Positions 26,498 through 34,317 are shown, counted from the stretch's first letter. The stretch: DNA of 64,000 nucleotides from SIG607 sp045648445 (GCA_045648445.1 JAZRNY010000022.1:62001-126000); one strand, 5' to 3'. Numbers and translations are program-made. The notes: generated by a model from the letters alone, not told the origin.

Positions 26498-26970
26498 TTA
26501 ATCTTCACAAAAAGCTAAATTTATAATGTTTTTATTTTTGCTTTTTGCGTATTTAAGGGTTTCGTATGCGCCTCCAAAATTATTTTCGACATACGAAATA
26601 ACGAGGTCTGCTCTGTCAACCATTTTTTGTTTCTTGTTTGTATAGCGGCTTTGGGGTGAATGTATGCGGTTTCGTTACATATTTCTATTTCATTATAATA
26701 ACTTTCAAAATATTTTCTGTTATTGTTATATTCTGCGGTCATATACGGTAAAACCAAAATCAGCGCGTTGTTCTCATCTCTGTTTTTTCTGATTTTTCGA
26801 ACAACAGTAGATGCAAGTATATCAAATTCTCCATTTCTTCCTACTAAAAATTCGACATATGCATTTTCTTCAACTATTTTTTGAATATGCGTTTCAAGTT
26901 GTTTTTCTAAATTTAGCCTATCAAATAAAATTCTGTGCCCAAAAAAAGCAACTGTAAAAACGTTTAGCAT
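26498..26970 (-). pseudogene. SLOG-superfamily protein, frameshifted (paralogue 1)
   Basis: The first 115 codons match the paralogue at 31074-31574 (MLNVFTVAFFGHR, YVEFLVGRNGEFD, LPYMTAEYNNNRKYFE). After RNKK the frame breaks at a run of six A (T6 at 26623-26628 on the plus strand). Reading one base differently restores KMVDRADLVISYVENNFGGA and YETLKYAKSKNKNIINLA, ending at 26498. The intact protein would have about 157 residues. Divergent from an XRE regulator. It may be a real pseudogene, slippage-controlled, or a sequencing error. Confidence 0.8.
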
Positions 26971-27092
26971 AAATTTATTTCCCTTTCAGTTAGATTATAT
27001 ATACAGTTTAACATAACGGTAAATGCATTACAAGTATTTGGTATAAAACCGTTAAGTTTAGCAGTAAAATATAATTAAGAAAGGGTGAGAGT

Positions 27093-27404
27093 ATGGATAC
27101 ACAAAAAAGACTTCGCCAACTGCTTGATGAACGGGGTTGGACGGAATATCGTTTATCGAAAGTGTGCGGATTATCGGAATCTACTCTTGCTAATATATTC
27201 AGAAGAAACACGTTGCCGTCAATAAGTACGTTAGAAGCTATTTGCAAAGGATTTGGAATTACTTTATCTCAATTTTTTGCAGAAGATGATATGGTTGAAA
27301 TGACACCCGAAATGAAAGACCTTTTTGATTCTTGGGTAAGCCTCACACCACAGCAAAAAAGCGCAGTAATGCAAATGATTCATACGTTAAACTCAAATAA
27401 ATAA
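27093..27404 (+). CDS. XRE-family HTH regulator (module 1)
   Basis: 103 residues with a Cro/C1-type helix-turn-helix (LRQLLDERGWTEYRLSKVCG, LSESTLANIFRRNTLPSIST, LEAICKGFGITLSQFF). The C-terminal 35 residues are helical and may dimerise. Transcribed away from the frameshifted SLOG gene across a 122-base intergenic region that contains AACGGTAAA and AAACCGTTAA half-sites. AAAGGGTGAGAG precedes the ATG. Predicted to control the divergent SLOG gene. Confidence 0.88.
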   Translation: MDTQKRLRQLLDERGWTEYRLSKVCGLSESTLANIFRRNTLPSISTLEAICKGFGITLSQFFAEDDMVEMTPEMKDLFDSWVSLTPQQKSAVMQMIHTLNSNK

Positions 27405-27408
27405 AACA

Positions 27409-27475
27409 AAAGGGAGGATTTGTCCTCCCTTTTTTCATGCCAAAACAAAAAAGACAAGCCTTTCGACTTGTCTTT
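27409..27475. terminator. Two tandem terminators after HTH module 1
   Basis: AAAAGGGAGGA/TCCTCCCTTTTTT at 27409-27436 ends the rightward HTH gene. AAAGACAAG/CTTGTCTTT at about 27450-27474 has A and T runs on both sides and may also serve the leftward gene at 27509. Confidence 0.8.
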
Positions 27476-27508
27476 GGCGATAGACTGACCAAAAGTAGTA
27501 TGAATTTT

Positions 27509-27982
27509 CTATTTGTCTGCAGTCTTTCGGCTTAACTGATAAAAATAATCATTATATGTGTAGTAGTCATCGCTTTGACAAACAAAATCTTCACAAATAT
27601 CGAGAGAAGTAACCGCTCGTTCTTCAAAGGGATCTGTTTGATCAAACAGGTTAAGCATATCCTCTTTGCTTGTTATTGTTATGCCTTTTGTACAAATGAG
27701 TTGATTCTCTTCATTCCCGTAAGGACACATGTTGCCGTGACGGCAGGTCATACAACAAGCCAGCGTAACATCTTTGGGCAGCTTCGTTTGTAAATCGGCA
27801 AGCGTATCTGTCCAGAGATAATCTGCACCATATCCGTTGTATTCTATTCCTTTATACAACAAGTTAATTTCTGATTGTGGATTTGCTATAACCTCACTAT
27901 CGTCGTATGTAATCACTATAGGAACCATTGTTTTACCGTTGGGTGTAAGCAAGGGAACTTCTGCATGTAACAACTTTTTCAT
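27509..27982 (-). CDS. Cysteine-motif protein paired with a four-helix-bundle gene
   Basis: 157 residues, family not recognised. The N-terminal half is beta-rich (VPLLTPNGKTMVPIVITYDD). The centre has CCMTCRHGNMCPYGN, a Cys cluster that could hold zinc or a disulphide, and more Cys at LICTKG, DICEDFVC. No signal peptide or TM. Its ATG overlaps the stop of the upstream four-helix-bundle gene by 4 bases (ATGA), so the two are translationally coupled. Confidence 0.75.
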   Translation of the reverse strand: MKKLLHAEVPLLTPNGKTMVPIVITYDDSEVIANPQSEINLLYKGIEYNGYGADYLWTDTLADLQTKLPKDVTLACCMTCRHGNMCPYGNEENQLICTKGITITSKEDMLNLFDQTDPFEERAVTSLDICEDFVCQSDDYYTYNDYFYQLSRKTADK

Positions 27983-28326
27983 TTCACAATCTCCTTCAAA
28001 GTCTTACAACTTGCAATTAACAACCGTCTGATACGACCGCAGAGATTTCTATGTTTTTTGTAGGTCGTTTCATCGATGCCGTTTGTATTATATAACAATT
28101 GCAGCCAACCTTCTGTTTCGCTACATTCTTTGAGAGCTATTTCAAATTTTGAAAGCATATCAGCTTTACTCTGTCCATAATTTGCTTCACGGATATTTGC
28201 ATAAATGCTACTTGAACTTTTACGAATTTGAAAAAGAGTGTTAGAAGGCGCTTTTATGTTCTGACAAAGCAATTCTATTTCTGTTGCAAGCTGTTCGGAA
28301 TACATCAGCAAATAATTTTTCGACAT
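27979..28326 (-). CDS. Four-helix-bundle protein (S23/Avd-like)
   Basis: 115 residues, all-alpha. The pattern YSEQLATEIELLCQ, NTLFQIRKSSSSIYANIREA and KADMLSKFEIALKECSETEG fits the S23/Avd four-helix family (once described from 23S rRNA insertions and also used as accessory proteins of diversity-generating retroelements). No reverse transcriptase is nearby in this window. It is coupled to the cysteine-motif gene. A GGAG-like site lies upstream of the ATG. Confidence 0.85.
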   Translation of the reverse strand: MSKNYLLMYSEQLATEIELLCQNIKAPSNTLFQIRKSSSSIYANIREANYGQSKADMLSKFEIALKECSETEGWLQLLYNTNGIDETTYKKHRNLCGRIRRLLIASCKTLKEIVK

Positions 28327-28373
28327 ACAACCACTCCTTTCAAGAGAATTATACTACTTTTCCGTGAACAAAT

Positions 28374-28556
28374 CAAGGCGAAGCCTTGTATATCATCCGC
28401 AACTTGTTGCGGTATATCATCAACACAAAGTGTTGCATCTCATCAAGCCGCAAGGAAATGCACGCTGATGCGTGATGAGATACAAGGTCGGCTTGCCGAC
28501 CTTGATGATATGCACCGCACTTCGTGCGGCGATGATATGCCAAGCCTGCAGCTTGG
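28374..28556. repeat. Mini-hairpin array 2 with two opposed halves
   Basis: Stems in order: CAAGGC-GAA-GCCTTG, CGCAAC-TT-GTTGCG, AACAC-AAA-GTGTT, CACGC-TGAT-GCGTG, AAGGTCGGC-TT-GCCGACCTT, CCGCAC-TTC-GTGCGG and CCAAGC-CTGCA-GCTTGG. Spacers in the left half read TATATCATC(A) or ATCTCATCA; in the right half they are the reverse complement, GATGAGATAC or GATGATATGC. Not coding, and not a CRISPR array. Confidence 0.9.
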
Positions 28557-28601
28557 ATAAAAAAAGAAGTAACTTTTGGTATACAAAAGTTACTTCTTTT
28601 T
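28557..28601 (-). terminator. Terminator of tRNA-Arg
   Basis: Perfect stem AAAGAAGTAACTTTTG/CAAAAGTTACTTCTTT with a short loop, followed on the minus strand by a T run; it begins just after the CCA end. Confidence 0.9.
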
Positions 28602-28678
28602 TGGCGCGCTGTAAGAGATTCGAACTCCTGGCCTTTTGGTCCGTAGCCAAACGCTCTATCCAGCTGAGCTAACAGCGC
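28602..28678 (-). tRNA. tRNA-Arg (ACG)
   Basis: 77 nt on the minus strand with acceptor GCGCTGT/ACAGCGC, discriminator G and encoded CCA. Anticodon stem TTTGG/CCAAA holds loop CTACGGA, giving ACG. The D-arm AGCTCAGCTGGATAGAGC and T-arm GTTCGAATC are canonical. Stands alone and ends in its own terminator. Confidence 0.95.
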
Positions 28679-28754
28679 ATAAATATTGTTGCCAAAGTAT
28701 AATAACACAAAGAAAACAAAAAATCAAGTATTTTTTTGCAAAACTTAAAAAAAG

Positions 28755-28775
28755 CCGTAATGATGCTCATTACGG
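28755..28775 (-). terminator. Terminator stem that includes the spoIIID stop codon
   Basis: CCGTAATGA/TCATTACGG, loop 3, followed on the minus strand by seven T. The stem starts at the last proline codon and contains the TAA of spoIIID. Confidence 0.8.
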
Positions 28776-29027
28776 TTTTTTGTTCATTAAATATTTTTCT
28801 CGTGTGGCTATACCGCCGCGAATATGTCTTTCCTCTTTATTTTTTTTTAAAACCTTTGCCACCTGTTTATAAAGGTCGGGCTTAAATATGCGCAGTCGGT
28901 CGGTTACGTCTTTATGTACGGTAGATTTACTAATATTAAAAACCGATGCCGTTTGCCTAACCGTTGCACCGGTTTCTACTATATACCTGCCCAGTTCTGC
29001 CGCGCGTTCATAAGAATAACTTTTCAT
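28770..29027 (-). CDS. spoIIID: Stage III sporulation transcriptional regulator SpoIIID
   Basis: Mother-cell DNA-binding regulator acting between sigma-E and sigma-K programmes. 85 residues: RAAELGRYIVETGATVRQTA, FNISKSTVHKDVTDRLRIF (helix-turn-helix), then a basic tail with HIRGGIATREKYL, the family's C-terminal signature. The ATG at 29027 is 9 bases after GGAG; a TTG three codons upstream is rejected. Divergent from pckA. Shows that the organism can probably form spores. Confidence 0.97.
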   Translation of the reverse strand: MKSYSYERAAELGRYIVETGATVRQTASVFNISKSTVHKDVTDRLRIFKPDLYKQVAKVLKKNKEERHIRGGIATREKYLMNKKP

Positions 29028-29119
29028 ACTAATCAACTCCCAAAAGGACTTGTTTTAATATATGAAATTCGTCTTTATAATATGTATTAAAGAAATTTTT
29101 AACTTTTTTAATAATTTAA

Positions 29120-29148
29120 TTGCTTTTTTTATAAAGTTGTGATAAAAT
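29120..29148 (+). promoter_or_regulatory. Sigma-A-like promoter of pckA
   Basis: TTGCTT and TAAAAT with 17 bases between; 109 bases before the pckA ATG. The leader also has a CGCCC/GGGCG stem around 29199-29219, of unknown role. Confidence 0.55.
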
Positions 29149-29257
29149 GACTTCATAATATGGGAGAATATGGCTTTTATGTTAAACATTCCCCGTCGCC
29201 CAAAAATTTTAAAGGGCGTTATTATGACAATAATATATTATGGAAAGAGGTATTTTT

Positions 29258-30862
29258 ATGAAAAACTTAGATTTAAGTAAATACGGCATTAACGGCGTAA
29301 AAGAAATCGTTCACAACCCTTCTTTTGAAGAACTTTTCGCTGCTGAAACCGACCCATCCCTCGAAGGTTTCGAAAAAGGTCAGGTTACCGAACTTGGCGC
29401 AGTTAACGTTATGACCGGTATCTACACAGGTCGTTCCCCCAAAGATAAGTTCATCGTTATGGACGAAAATTCTAAGGACACCGTTTGGTGGACTTCTGAC
29501 GAATTCAAAAACGACAACCATCCCTGTAGCGAAGAAACTTGGGCTACCTTAAAGGATATTGCCGTTAAGCAGTTAAGCAACAAAAAACTTTATGTAGTTG
29601 ACGTATTCTGCGGCGCAAACGCTGACTCCAGAATGTCTATCCGTTTCATTATGGAAGTTGCTTGGCAGGCTCACTTTGTAAAGAACATGTTCATTAATCC
29701 TTCTGCTGAAGAACTTGAAGTATTCGAACCCGATTTCGTTTGCTACAACGCTTCTAAGGCTAAGGTTGAAAACTTTAAAGAACTCGGCCTTAACAGCGAA
29801 ACCGCTTCCGTATTCAATATTACTTCTCGTGAACAGGTTATTCTTAACACCTGGTACGGCGGTGAAATGAAGAAGGGTATGTTCTCTATGATGAACTACT
29901 ACTTACCTTTAAACGGTATGGCTTCTATGCACTGCTCCGCTAACACCGATATGAACGGCGAAAACACCGCTCTCTTCTTCGGTCTTTCCGGTACCGGTAA
30001 AACCACCCTTTCTACCGATCCTAAGCGTCTTCTTATCGGTGACGACGAACACGGCTGGGACGACAAGGGCGTATTCAACTTCGAAGGCGGTTGCTATGCA
30101 AAGGTAATTAACCTTGATAAAGAAAGCGAACCCGACATTTACGCTGCTATCCGCAGAAACGCTCTTCTTGAAAACGTAACCGTTGACGAAAACGGCGTTT
30201 GTGATTTCGCTGACGATTCCGTTACCGAAAACACTCGTGTATCTTACCCCATTGACCACATTGAAAAAATCGTACGTCCCGTTTCTGCAGCACCCGATGC
30301 TAAGAACGTTATCTTCCTTTCTGCAGATGCTTTCGGCGTACTTCCTCCCGTTTCCGTTCTTACTCCTGAACAGGCACAGTACTACTTCCTCTCCGGCTTT
30401 ACCTCCAAACTTGCAGGTACCGAGCGTGGAATTACCGAGCCTACTCCTACCTTCTCTGCTTGTTTCGGTCAGGCATTCTTGGAACTCCATCCTACAAAGT
30501 ATGCTGAAGAACTCGTTAAGAAGATGGAAAAGAGCGGCGCTAAGGCTTATCTTGTAAACACAGGTTGGAACGGCACCGGCAAACGTATCTCCATTAAAGA
30601 TACACGCGGTATTATTGATGCTATCCTTGACGGTTCTATCCTTAAGGCTGACACCAAGACCATTCCTTACTTCAACCTTACTGTTCCTACTGCACTTCCC
30701 GGTGTTGACAGCGGTATTCTTGACCCAAGAGACACCTATAAGGATGCTGCTGAGTGGGATACAAAGGCTAAAGACCTCGCAGGACGTTTCGTTAAGAACT
30801 TTGATAAGTACACCGGCAACGATGCAGGTAAAGCACTTGTTAAAGCAGGTCCCGAACTCTAA
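29258..30862 (+). CDS. pckA: Phosphoenolpyruvate carboxykinase (ATP)
   Basis: Interconverts oxaloacetate plus ATP with PEP, CO2 and ADP. 534 residues. Motifs: GRSPKDKFIV, substrate loop region MHCSAN, kinase-1a GLSGTGKTTLS, kinase-2 LIGDDEHGWD and C-terminal NTGWNGTGKRISIKDTRGII. The ATG at 29258 has AAAGAGG 8 bases upstream; one six codons earlier is rejected. Codon use (GTT, ACC, GGT, CTT) is typical of a highly expressed gene. In anaerobes it often runs in the PEP-carboxylating direction. Confidence 0.97.
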   Translation: MKNLDLSKYGINGVKEIVHNPSFEELFAAETDPSLEGFEKGQVTELGAVNVMTGIYTGRSPKDKFIVMDENSKDTVWWTSDEFKNDNHPCSEETWATLKDIAVKQLSNKKLYVVDVFCGANADSRMSIRFIMEVAWQAHFVKNMFINPSAEELEVFEPDFVCYNASKAKVENFKELGLNSETASVFNITSREQVILNTWYGGEMKKGMFSMMNYYLPLNGMASMHCSANTDMNGENTALFFGLSGTGKTTLSTDPKRLLIGDDEHGWDDKGVFNFEGGCYAKVINLDKESEPDIYAAIRRNALLENVTVDENGVCDFADDSVTENTRVSYPIDHIEKIVRPVSAAPDAKNVIFLSADAFGVLPPVSVLTPEQAQYYFLSGFTSKLAGTERGITEPTPTFSACFGQAFLELHPTKYAEELVKKMEKSGAKAYLVNTGWNGTGKRISIKDTRGIIDAILDGSILKADTKTIPYFNLTVPTALPGVDSGILDPRDTYKDAAEWDTKAKDLAGRFVKNFDKYTGNDAGKALVKAGPEL

Positions 30863-30879
30863 TTTTAAACTAAAACATG

Positions 30880-30914
30880 CAGACGCTATGTATTGTCATA
30901 GCGTCTGTTTTTTA
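30880..30914 (+). terminator. pckA terminator
   Basis: CAGACGCTATG/CATAGCGTCTG perfect stem, 6-base loop, then TTTTTTATT. Confidence 0.9.
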
Positions 30915-31073
30915 TTATATATTCAAGCGATGATTTGTTTAATAAGGCGAGGACGTCTGCCCCTACGCGACATATAGCAAGGGATTAGGTGTAGTAAAGA
31001 AGATTAGAACAAACAAAACTTCCACCTCACCACCGTCTGTGATTTAGCCTTTTTCTCAAAGAGAAGCCTTTAT

Positions 31074-31574
31074 TTAGTGATATTTGTAGGGATAGGTGTG
31101 AGTATCGTCCCCTGCAAAATTTATTATTTCTTTGTTGTTTTCCATTGCATATTTAACTGTTTTATATGCTCCGCCTTGGTTGTGTTCAATATATGAGATA
31201 ATAAGGTCTGCTCTATCTACCATTTCACGATTTCGAATTTGTATGGCTGATTTAGGGTGAGATTTAGACGCGCTATATGAGATTTCAACATCACTGTAAT
31301 ATTCTTCAAAATATTTTTTATTGTTATTATATTCGGCTGTCAAATAGGGCAAAACCAAGGTAAGAGAGTTATTATCGTTTCTATAGGTTTTTCTGATTTT
31401 GTGAATAACAGAAGAAACAAGTTTATCAAATTCGCTGTTACGTCCTACCAGAAAATCTACATATTCCTTTTCATCAATTAATCTTTTAATTTTTTCTTCA
31501 AGTAATTCCTCTAACCTTAAAGTATTATCTATATATCTGTGACCGAAAAAAGCAACTGTAAAAATATTTAGCAT
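31074..31574 (-). CDS. SLOG-superfamily protein, intact (paralogue 2)
   Basis: 166 residues of a Rossmann-like fold. MLNIFTVAFFGHR at the start is the phosphate-binding region of the YpsA/DUF1273 branch. Then YVDFLVGRNSEFDKLVSSVI, LPYLTAEYNNNKKYFEEYY, and a C-terminal MVDRADLIISYIEHNQGGAY followed by KTVKYAMENNKEIINFA, the second nucleotide-site element. Roughly half or more of the residues equal paralogue 1. SLOG proteins bind nucleotide-derived ligands or cut N-glycosidic bonds; the exact role here is unknown. Divergent from an XRE gene. Confidence 0.82.
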   Translation of the reverse strand: MLNIFTVAFFGHRYIDNTLRLEELLEEKIKRLIDEKEYVDFLVGRNSEFDKLVSSVIHKIRKTYRNDNNSLTLVLPYLTAEYNNNKKYFEEYYSDVEISYSASKSHPKSAIQIRNREMVDRADLIISYIEHNQGGAYKTVKYAMENNKEIINFAGDDTHTYPYKYH

Positions 31575-31767
31575 TTAACACCATTCTCCAAATTTTTATG
31601 TTTTTAACTTATATTTATTGTCTTTGCAAGGCAAAAATAGGTTAAAAGTCGTATATTTATGGATTACAACATATTATACTCTATTAAACAAGCAAAATCA
31701 ACATATTTAATTGGAATAGTTTGCGCTCTTGATTGGCTAAAATATAGCATAGAGAGGTGCAAACGAT

Positions 31768-32079
31768 ATGGATAGAAATTTTATTAGAAATCGAATCACG
31801 CAATTACGACTTAAAAAAGGTGTGTCTGAATATCAAATGAGTTATGACCTTGGTCATAGCAGAAGTTATGTCTACAATATTTCGTCCGGAAAATCTTTGC
31901 CGCCAATGGCAGAATTTCTCGAAATATGTAATTATTTTGAGATTACACCAAGTCAGTTTTTTGAAGATTCTATTGAAAATCCTGCGTTACTTCAAAGCGC
32001 AATTGATGAGCTAAGGAAACTTAGTGACGATGATATGATGCTTGTAATCGGATTTATTCGCCGTTTGACAAAAAAGTGA
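31768..32079 (+). CDS. XRE-family HTH regulator (module 2)
   Basis: 103 residues, the same length as the module-1 regulator. HTH region IRNRITQLRLKKGVSEYQMS then YDLGHSRSYVYNISSGKSLP; dimerisation helices follow (LLQSAIDELRKLSDDDMMLV). It lies 193 bases from, and is transcribed away from, the intact SLOG gene. GAGAGGTGC precedes the ATG. Likely the local regulator. Confidence 0.87.
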   Translation: MDRNFIRNRITQLRLKKGVSEYQMSYDLGHSRSYVYNISSGKSLPPMAEFLEICNYFEITPSQFFEDSIENPALLQSAIDELRKLSDDDMMLVIGFIRRLTKK

Positions 32080-32173
32080 TGTTTGTAGGGAACAGATATC
32101 GTCCTCTACGCGTGAAATAAAGCCCTCAAAAAAAGCACAAGCAAAGTTTTATGTAGCAATAATAAAAGAATTT

Positions 32174-32203
32174 AAGAAGTCTTAGTGATAAGACTTCTTT
32201 TTT
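32174..32203 (+). terminator. Terminator of HTH module 2
   Basis: AAGAAGTCTTA/TAAGACTTCTT stem, loop of 4, T run. Confidence 0.85.
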
Positions 32204-32263
32204 GTTGAAAAATGGCGGAAAAGGTGATAAAATTAATTTATAAAACTGAAAAAGAGGGGTAAA

Positions 32264-33472
32264 ATGAAACCTTCGTTTAAAATAAATGATAAGGATAAGT
32301 TTTGGCAGGATGCCTACAGTAATGCCGAAAAAGAACTTATCGAAGTTAAAGAAATAGCCGTAAAAAAAGCCAAAAAGAAAAAGCGGAAAACAGTTGCTTT
32401 TATAAGCGTTTCCGCCGTTTTTGTCGTTGCTTTTGCGGTTCTTTTTTATATTTTCCTTTTACCTCAACTGCGCTATAACAACGCCCTTAGTTGTATAAAG
32501 GATGGCAACTACGATAAAGCAATAGAAATATTTACCGATTTGGGCAATTATAAAGACAGCGCAGACAGAATATACAGAACAAAATACGACGTTGCTTTAA
32601 GGCTTTACGGTAACGAAAAATACGAAGACGCTTACCTTTTATTTGACGGGCTGGGCGATTACCGAGATTCTCTGGGTTTAAAAAAGGAATGTGTTTATAA
32701 AAACGCTTTAACCCTTTTAAACAGCGGTAAATGGGCAGAGGCTAAAGAAAAACTTTTATCCCTTAGTAACTATAAGGATGCGGGAAAGTACATTAAGGAA
32801 TGTGATTACCAACTGGGGCTTATTGCCGTAAATAATCAAAAGTGGGAAAATGCGGTTGAAATTTTTTCTTCTCTTGGCGATTATAAAGACAGCGAAGAAC
32901 AGTTTATTCTTTCAAATTATAACAAAGCTAAATCTCTGCACAAATCGGGAAAATACAAAGAAGCGGTAAAAATCTTTGATGAACTTGCCGATTATGAAGA
33001 CAGTAACTCCTTAAAATTCACTTCAATGTACGCCTACGTTAAGGGACATTTATCGGCAGAAGACAGCCTAACCTTTGAATATTTAAGTATTCTTGTTAAA
33101 GAAAACTGGGAAGAATCAAAAACAATTTATAAAAGTCTTTACTACTGGACAGCAAATTGCATTATTAATAACAGTAAAAGTGACAGTAAAACCAATATGG
33201 AGGTTATTTCCCGTTTTGATACGGTTTATTTTCACGTTTTTTTAACAGGCGGCGCGCCCAACGCTACAACCACCGTTAAATATCAAATCGTTTTTCCCGG
33301 CGGAAGTGTTCAAAAGGGCGATTTTGGTAAAAACTGGAAAAAGGACAGCGAAGGTTGTACGTGGGTTTGGTTTAAAACCCCAGCCAATGCCGAAACGGGT
33401 TACGCCTATATTAAACTTTTTGACCTTGACGGCAATTTAATAGGCGAAGACAGCGTTTATATTGCAAAATAA
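32264..33472 (+). CDS. Membrane-anchored TPR-like repeat protein
   Basis: 402 residues. The cytoplasmic N terminus (1-42) is charged and lysine-rich near the membrane; TM at about 43-67. Then five repeats of about 37 residues with the pattern Y-x-x-A-x-x-x-F-x-x-L-G-x-Y-x-D-S (for example YDKAIEIFTDLGNYKDS, WENAVEIFSSLGDYKDS). The C-terminal 110 residues form an unassigned domain. Probably a surface-exposed scaffold. AGAGGGG precedes the ATG. Confidence 0.8.
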   Translation: MKPSFKINDKDKFWQDAYSNAEKELIEVKEIAVKKAKKKKRKTVAFISVSAVFVVAFAVLFYIFLLPQLRYNNALSCIKDGNYDKAIEIFTDLGNYKDSADRIYRTKYDVALRLYGNEKYEDAYLLFDGLGDYRDSLGLKKECVYKNALTLLNSGKWAEAKEKLLSLSNYKDAGKYIKECDYQLGLIAVNNQKWENAVEIFSSLGDYKDSEEQFILSNYNKAKSLHKSGKYKEAVKIFDELADYEDSNSLKFTSMYAYVKGHLSAEDSLTFEYLSILVKENWEESKTIYKSLYYWTANCIINNSKSDSKTNMEVISRFDTVYFHVFLTGGAPNATTTVKYQIVFPGGSVQKGDFGKNWKKDSEGCTWVWFKTPANAETGYAYIKLFDLDGNLIGEDSVYIAK

Positions 33473-33486
33473 ATCTACAATTAACA

Positions 33487-33518
33487 ATGACACTTTCATT
33501 TTTGAGGGTGTCATTTTT
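33487..33518 (+). terminator. Terminator of the TPR gene
   Basis: ATGACAC/GTGTCAT stem with AT-rich loop and a run of seven T. Confidence 0.75.
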
Positions 33519-33632
33519 TTAGGTTAATTTGTGAACAAATTGTAAACTTTTAATTGTCCGACGAGTTGTGACATAATTCGACAACGCAAATATATATAAT
33601 TAAATAAAAAAAGAAAAAAGGAGTTAAAAACT

Positions 33633-34154
33633 ATGAAAAAAGAAAAATCTTGTTGTTTTATTCAAGGAGAATTGGCAAATTTTATTGAAGAAAAGGAGAT
33701 AAAAGAGAGAATTTTTGAAAAAATAAAAGAACAAATAAATCCTTTAATCGAAAAAGATAATATTTGCGAGTTTTATAGCGGAATGGAAGAAGGAGCAGAC
33801 CTTTTTTATGCCGATTATATTGTTGAGAAAAAGAAAAATTATCCAGTTAAACTTTTTTGCGTAATTCCTTTTGAAGAACAGGCGGTAAACTACTGCGAAA
33901 TTCAGCGCGACCTTTATTTTTACATTGCCGAAAACTGCGATAAAGAAATTATGATAAATAGGCAAAGAACTGTCGGTTGTAAAGAAAAAAGAGATAAATT
34001 TATGATAGAAAAAAGTGACGTAATAATTTTACTGCACGATATGACAAAACCGATTCAAAATATTAATCTTCAAAAAATAGATAAAGAAAAGCAAATTGTT
34101 ATCATTGACCCCTTTAATTCTAAGCAGAACGCCAGTTTTAAGCGCATAGTGTGA
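33633..34154 (+). CDS. YpsA-like SLOG protein (DUF1273)
   Basis: 173 residues. IC..FYSGMEEGADLFYADYIVE corresponds to the FISGG-like ligand loop of YpsA, followed by LFCVIPFEEQAVNYCEIQRD and KFMIEKSDVIILLHD, both diagnostic of DUF1273. It differs from paralogues 1 and 2 by lacking the GHR start. Preceded by AAGGAG. Lies immediately upstream of dnaA but has its own terminator. Related YpsA proteins influence cell division in Bacillota; the role here is unproven. Confidence 0.8.
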   Translation: MKKEKSCCFIQGELANFIEEKEIKERIFEKIKEQINPLIEKDNICEFYSGMEEGADLFYADYIVEKKKNYPVKLFCVIPFEEQAVNYCEIQRDLYFYIAENCDKEIMINRQRTVGCKEKRDKFMIEKSDVIILLHDMTKPIQNINLQKIDKEKQIVIIDPFNSKQNASFKRIV

Positions 34155-34168
34155 ATACACATAGATTA

Positions 34169-34207
34169 AGAAAAAAGCCCCTGTAATTAAAATTACGGGG
34201 GTTTTTG
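34169..34207 (+). terminator. Terminator between ypsA-like gene and dnaA
   Basis: CCCCTGTAAT/ATTACGGGGG (one G-U or mismatch) stem and TTTTTG tail. Confidence 0.85.
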
Positions 34208-34239
34208 ATATTTTTTATTATATATAATATAATAAAGTG

Positions 34240-34267
34240 TTGAAATATTTATTTTTTATGTTATAAT
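34240..34267 (+). promoter_or_regulatory. Putative dnaA promoter
   Basis: TTGAAA and TATAAT with a 16-base spacer, 50 bases before the dnaA ATG in a very AT-rich stretch. Confidence 0.6.
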
Positions 34268-34317
34268 ATATTTGTATATCTATATTTTATATTACATTAA
34301 TAGAAAGGTGAGGAAAA

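Noticed and set aside
28374..28556. CRISPR array
   Set aside because: The constant parts are only 9-11 bases, the variable parts are palindromes of unequal size, and orientation flips midway; no cas genes are present.
27979..28556. Diversity-generating retroelement
   Set aside because: The Avd-like protein alone is present; no reverse transcriptase and no template or variable repeat pair was found.
29149..29257. Riboswitch in the pckA leader
   Set aside because: Only one short CGCCC/GGGCG stem is seen, with no recognisable aptamer motif.
30920..31073. Degraded transposon downstream of pckA
   Set aside because: A few bases resemble the REP tail (GTCTGCCCCTAC) and there is a short AGCCT/AGGCT stem, but no ends or coding remnant can be defined.
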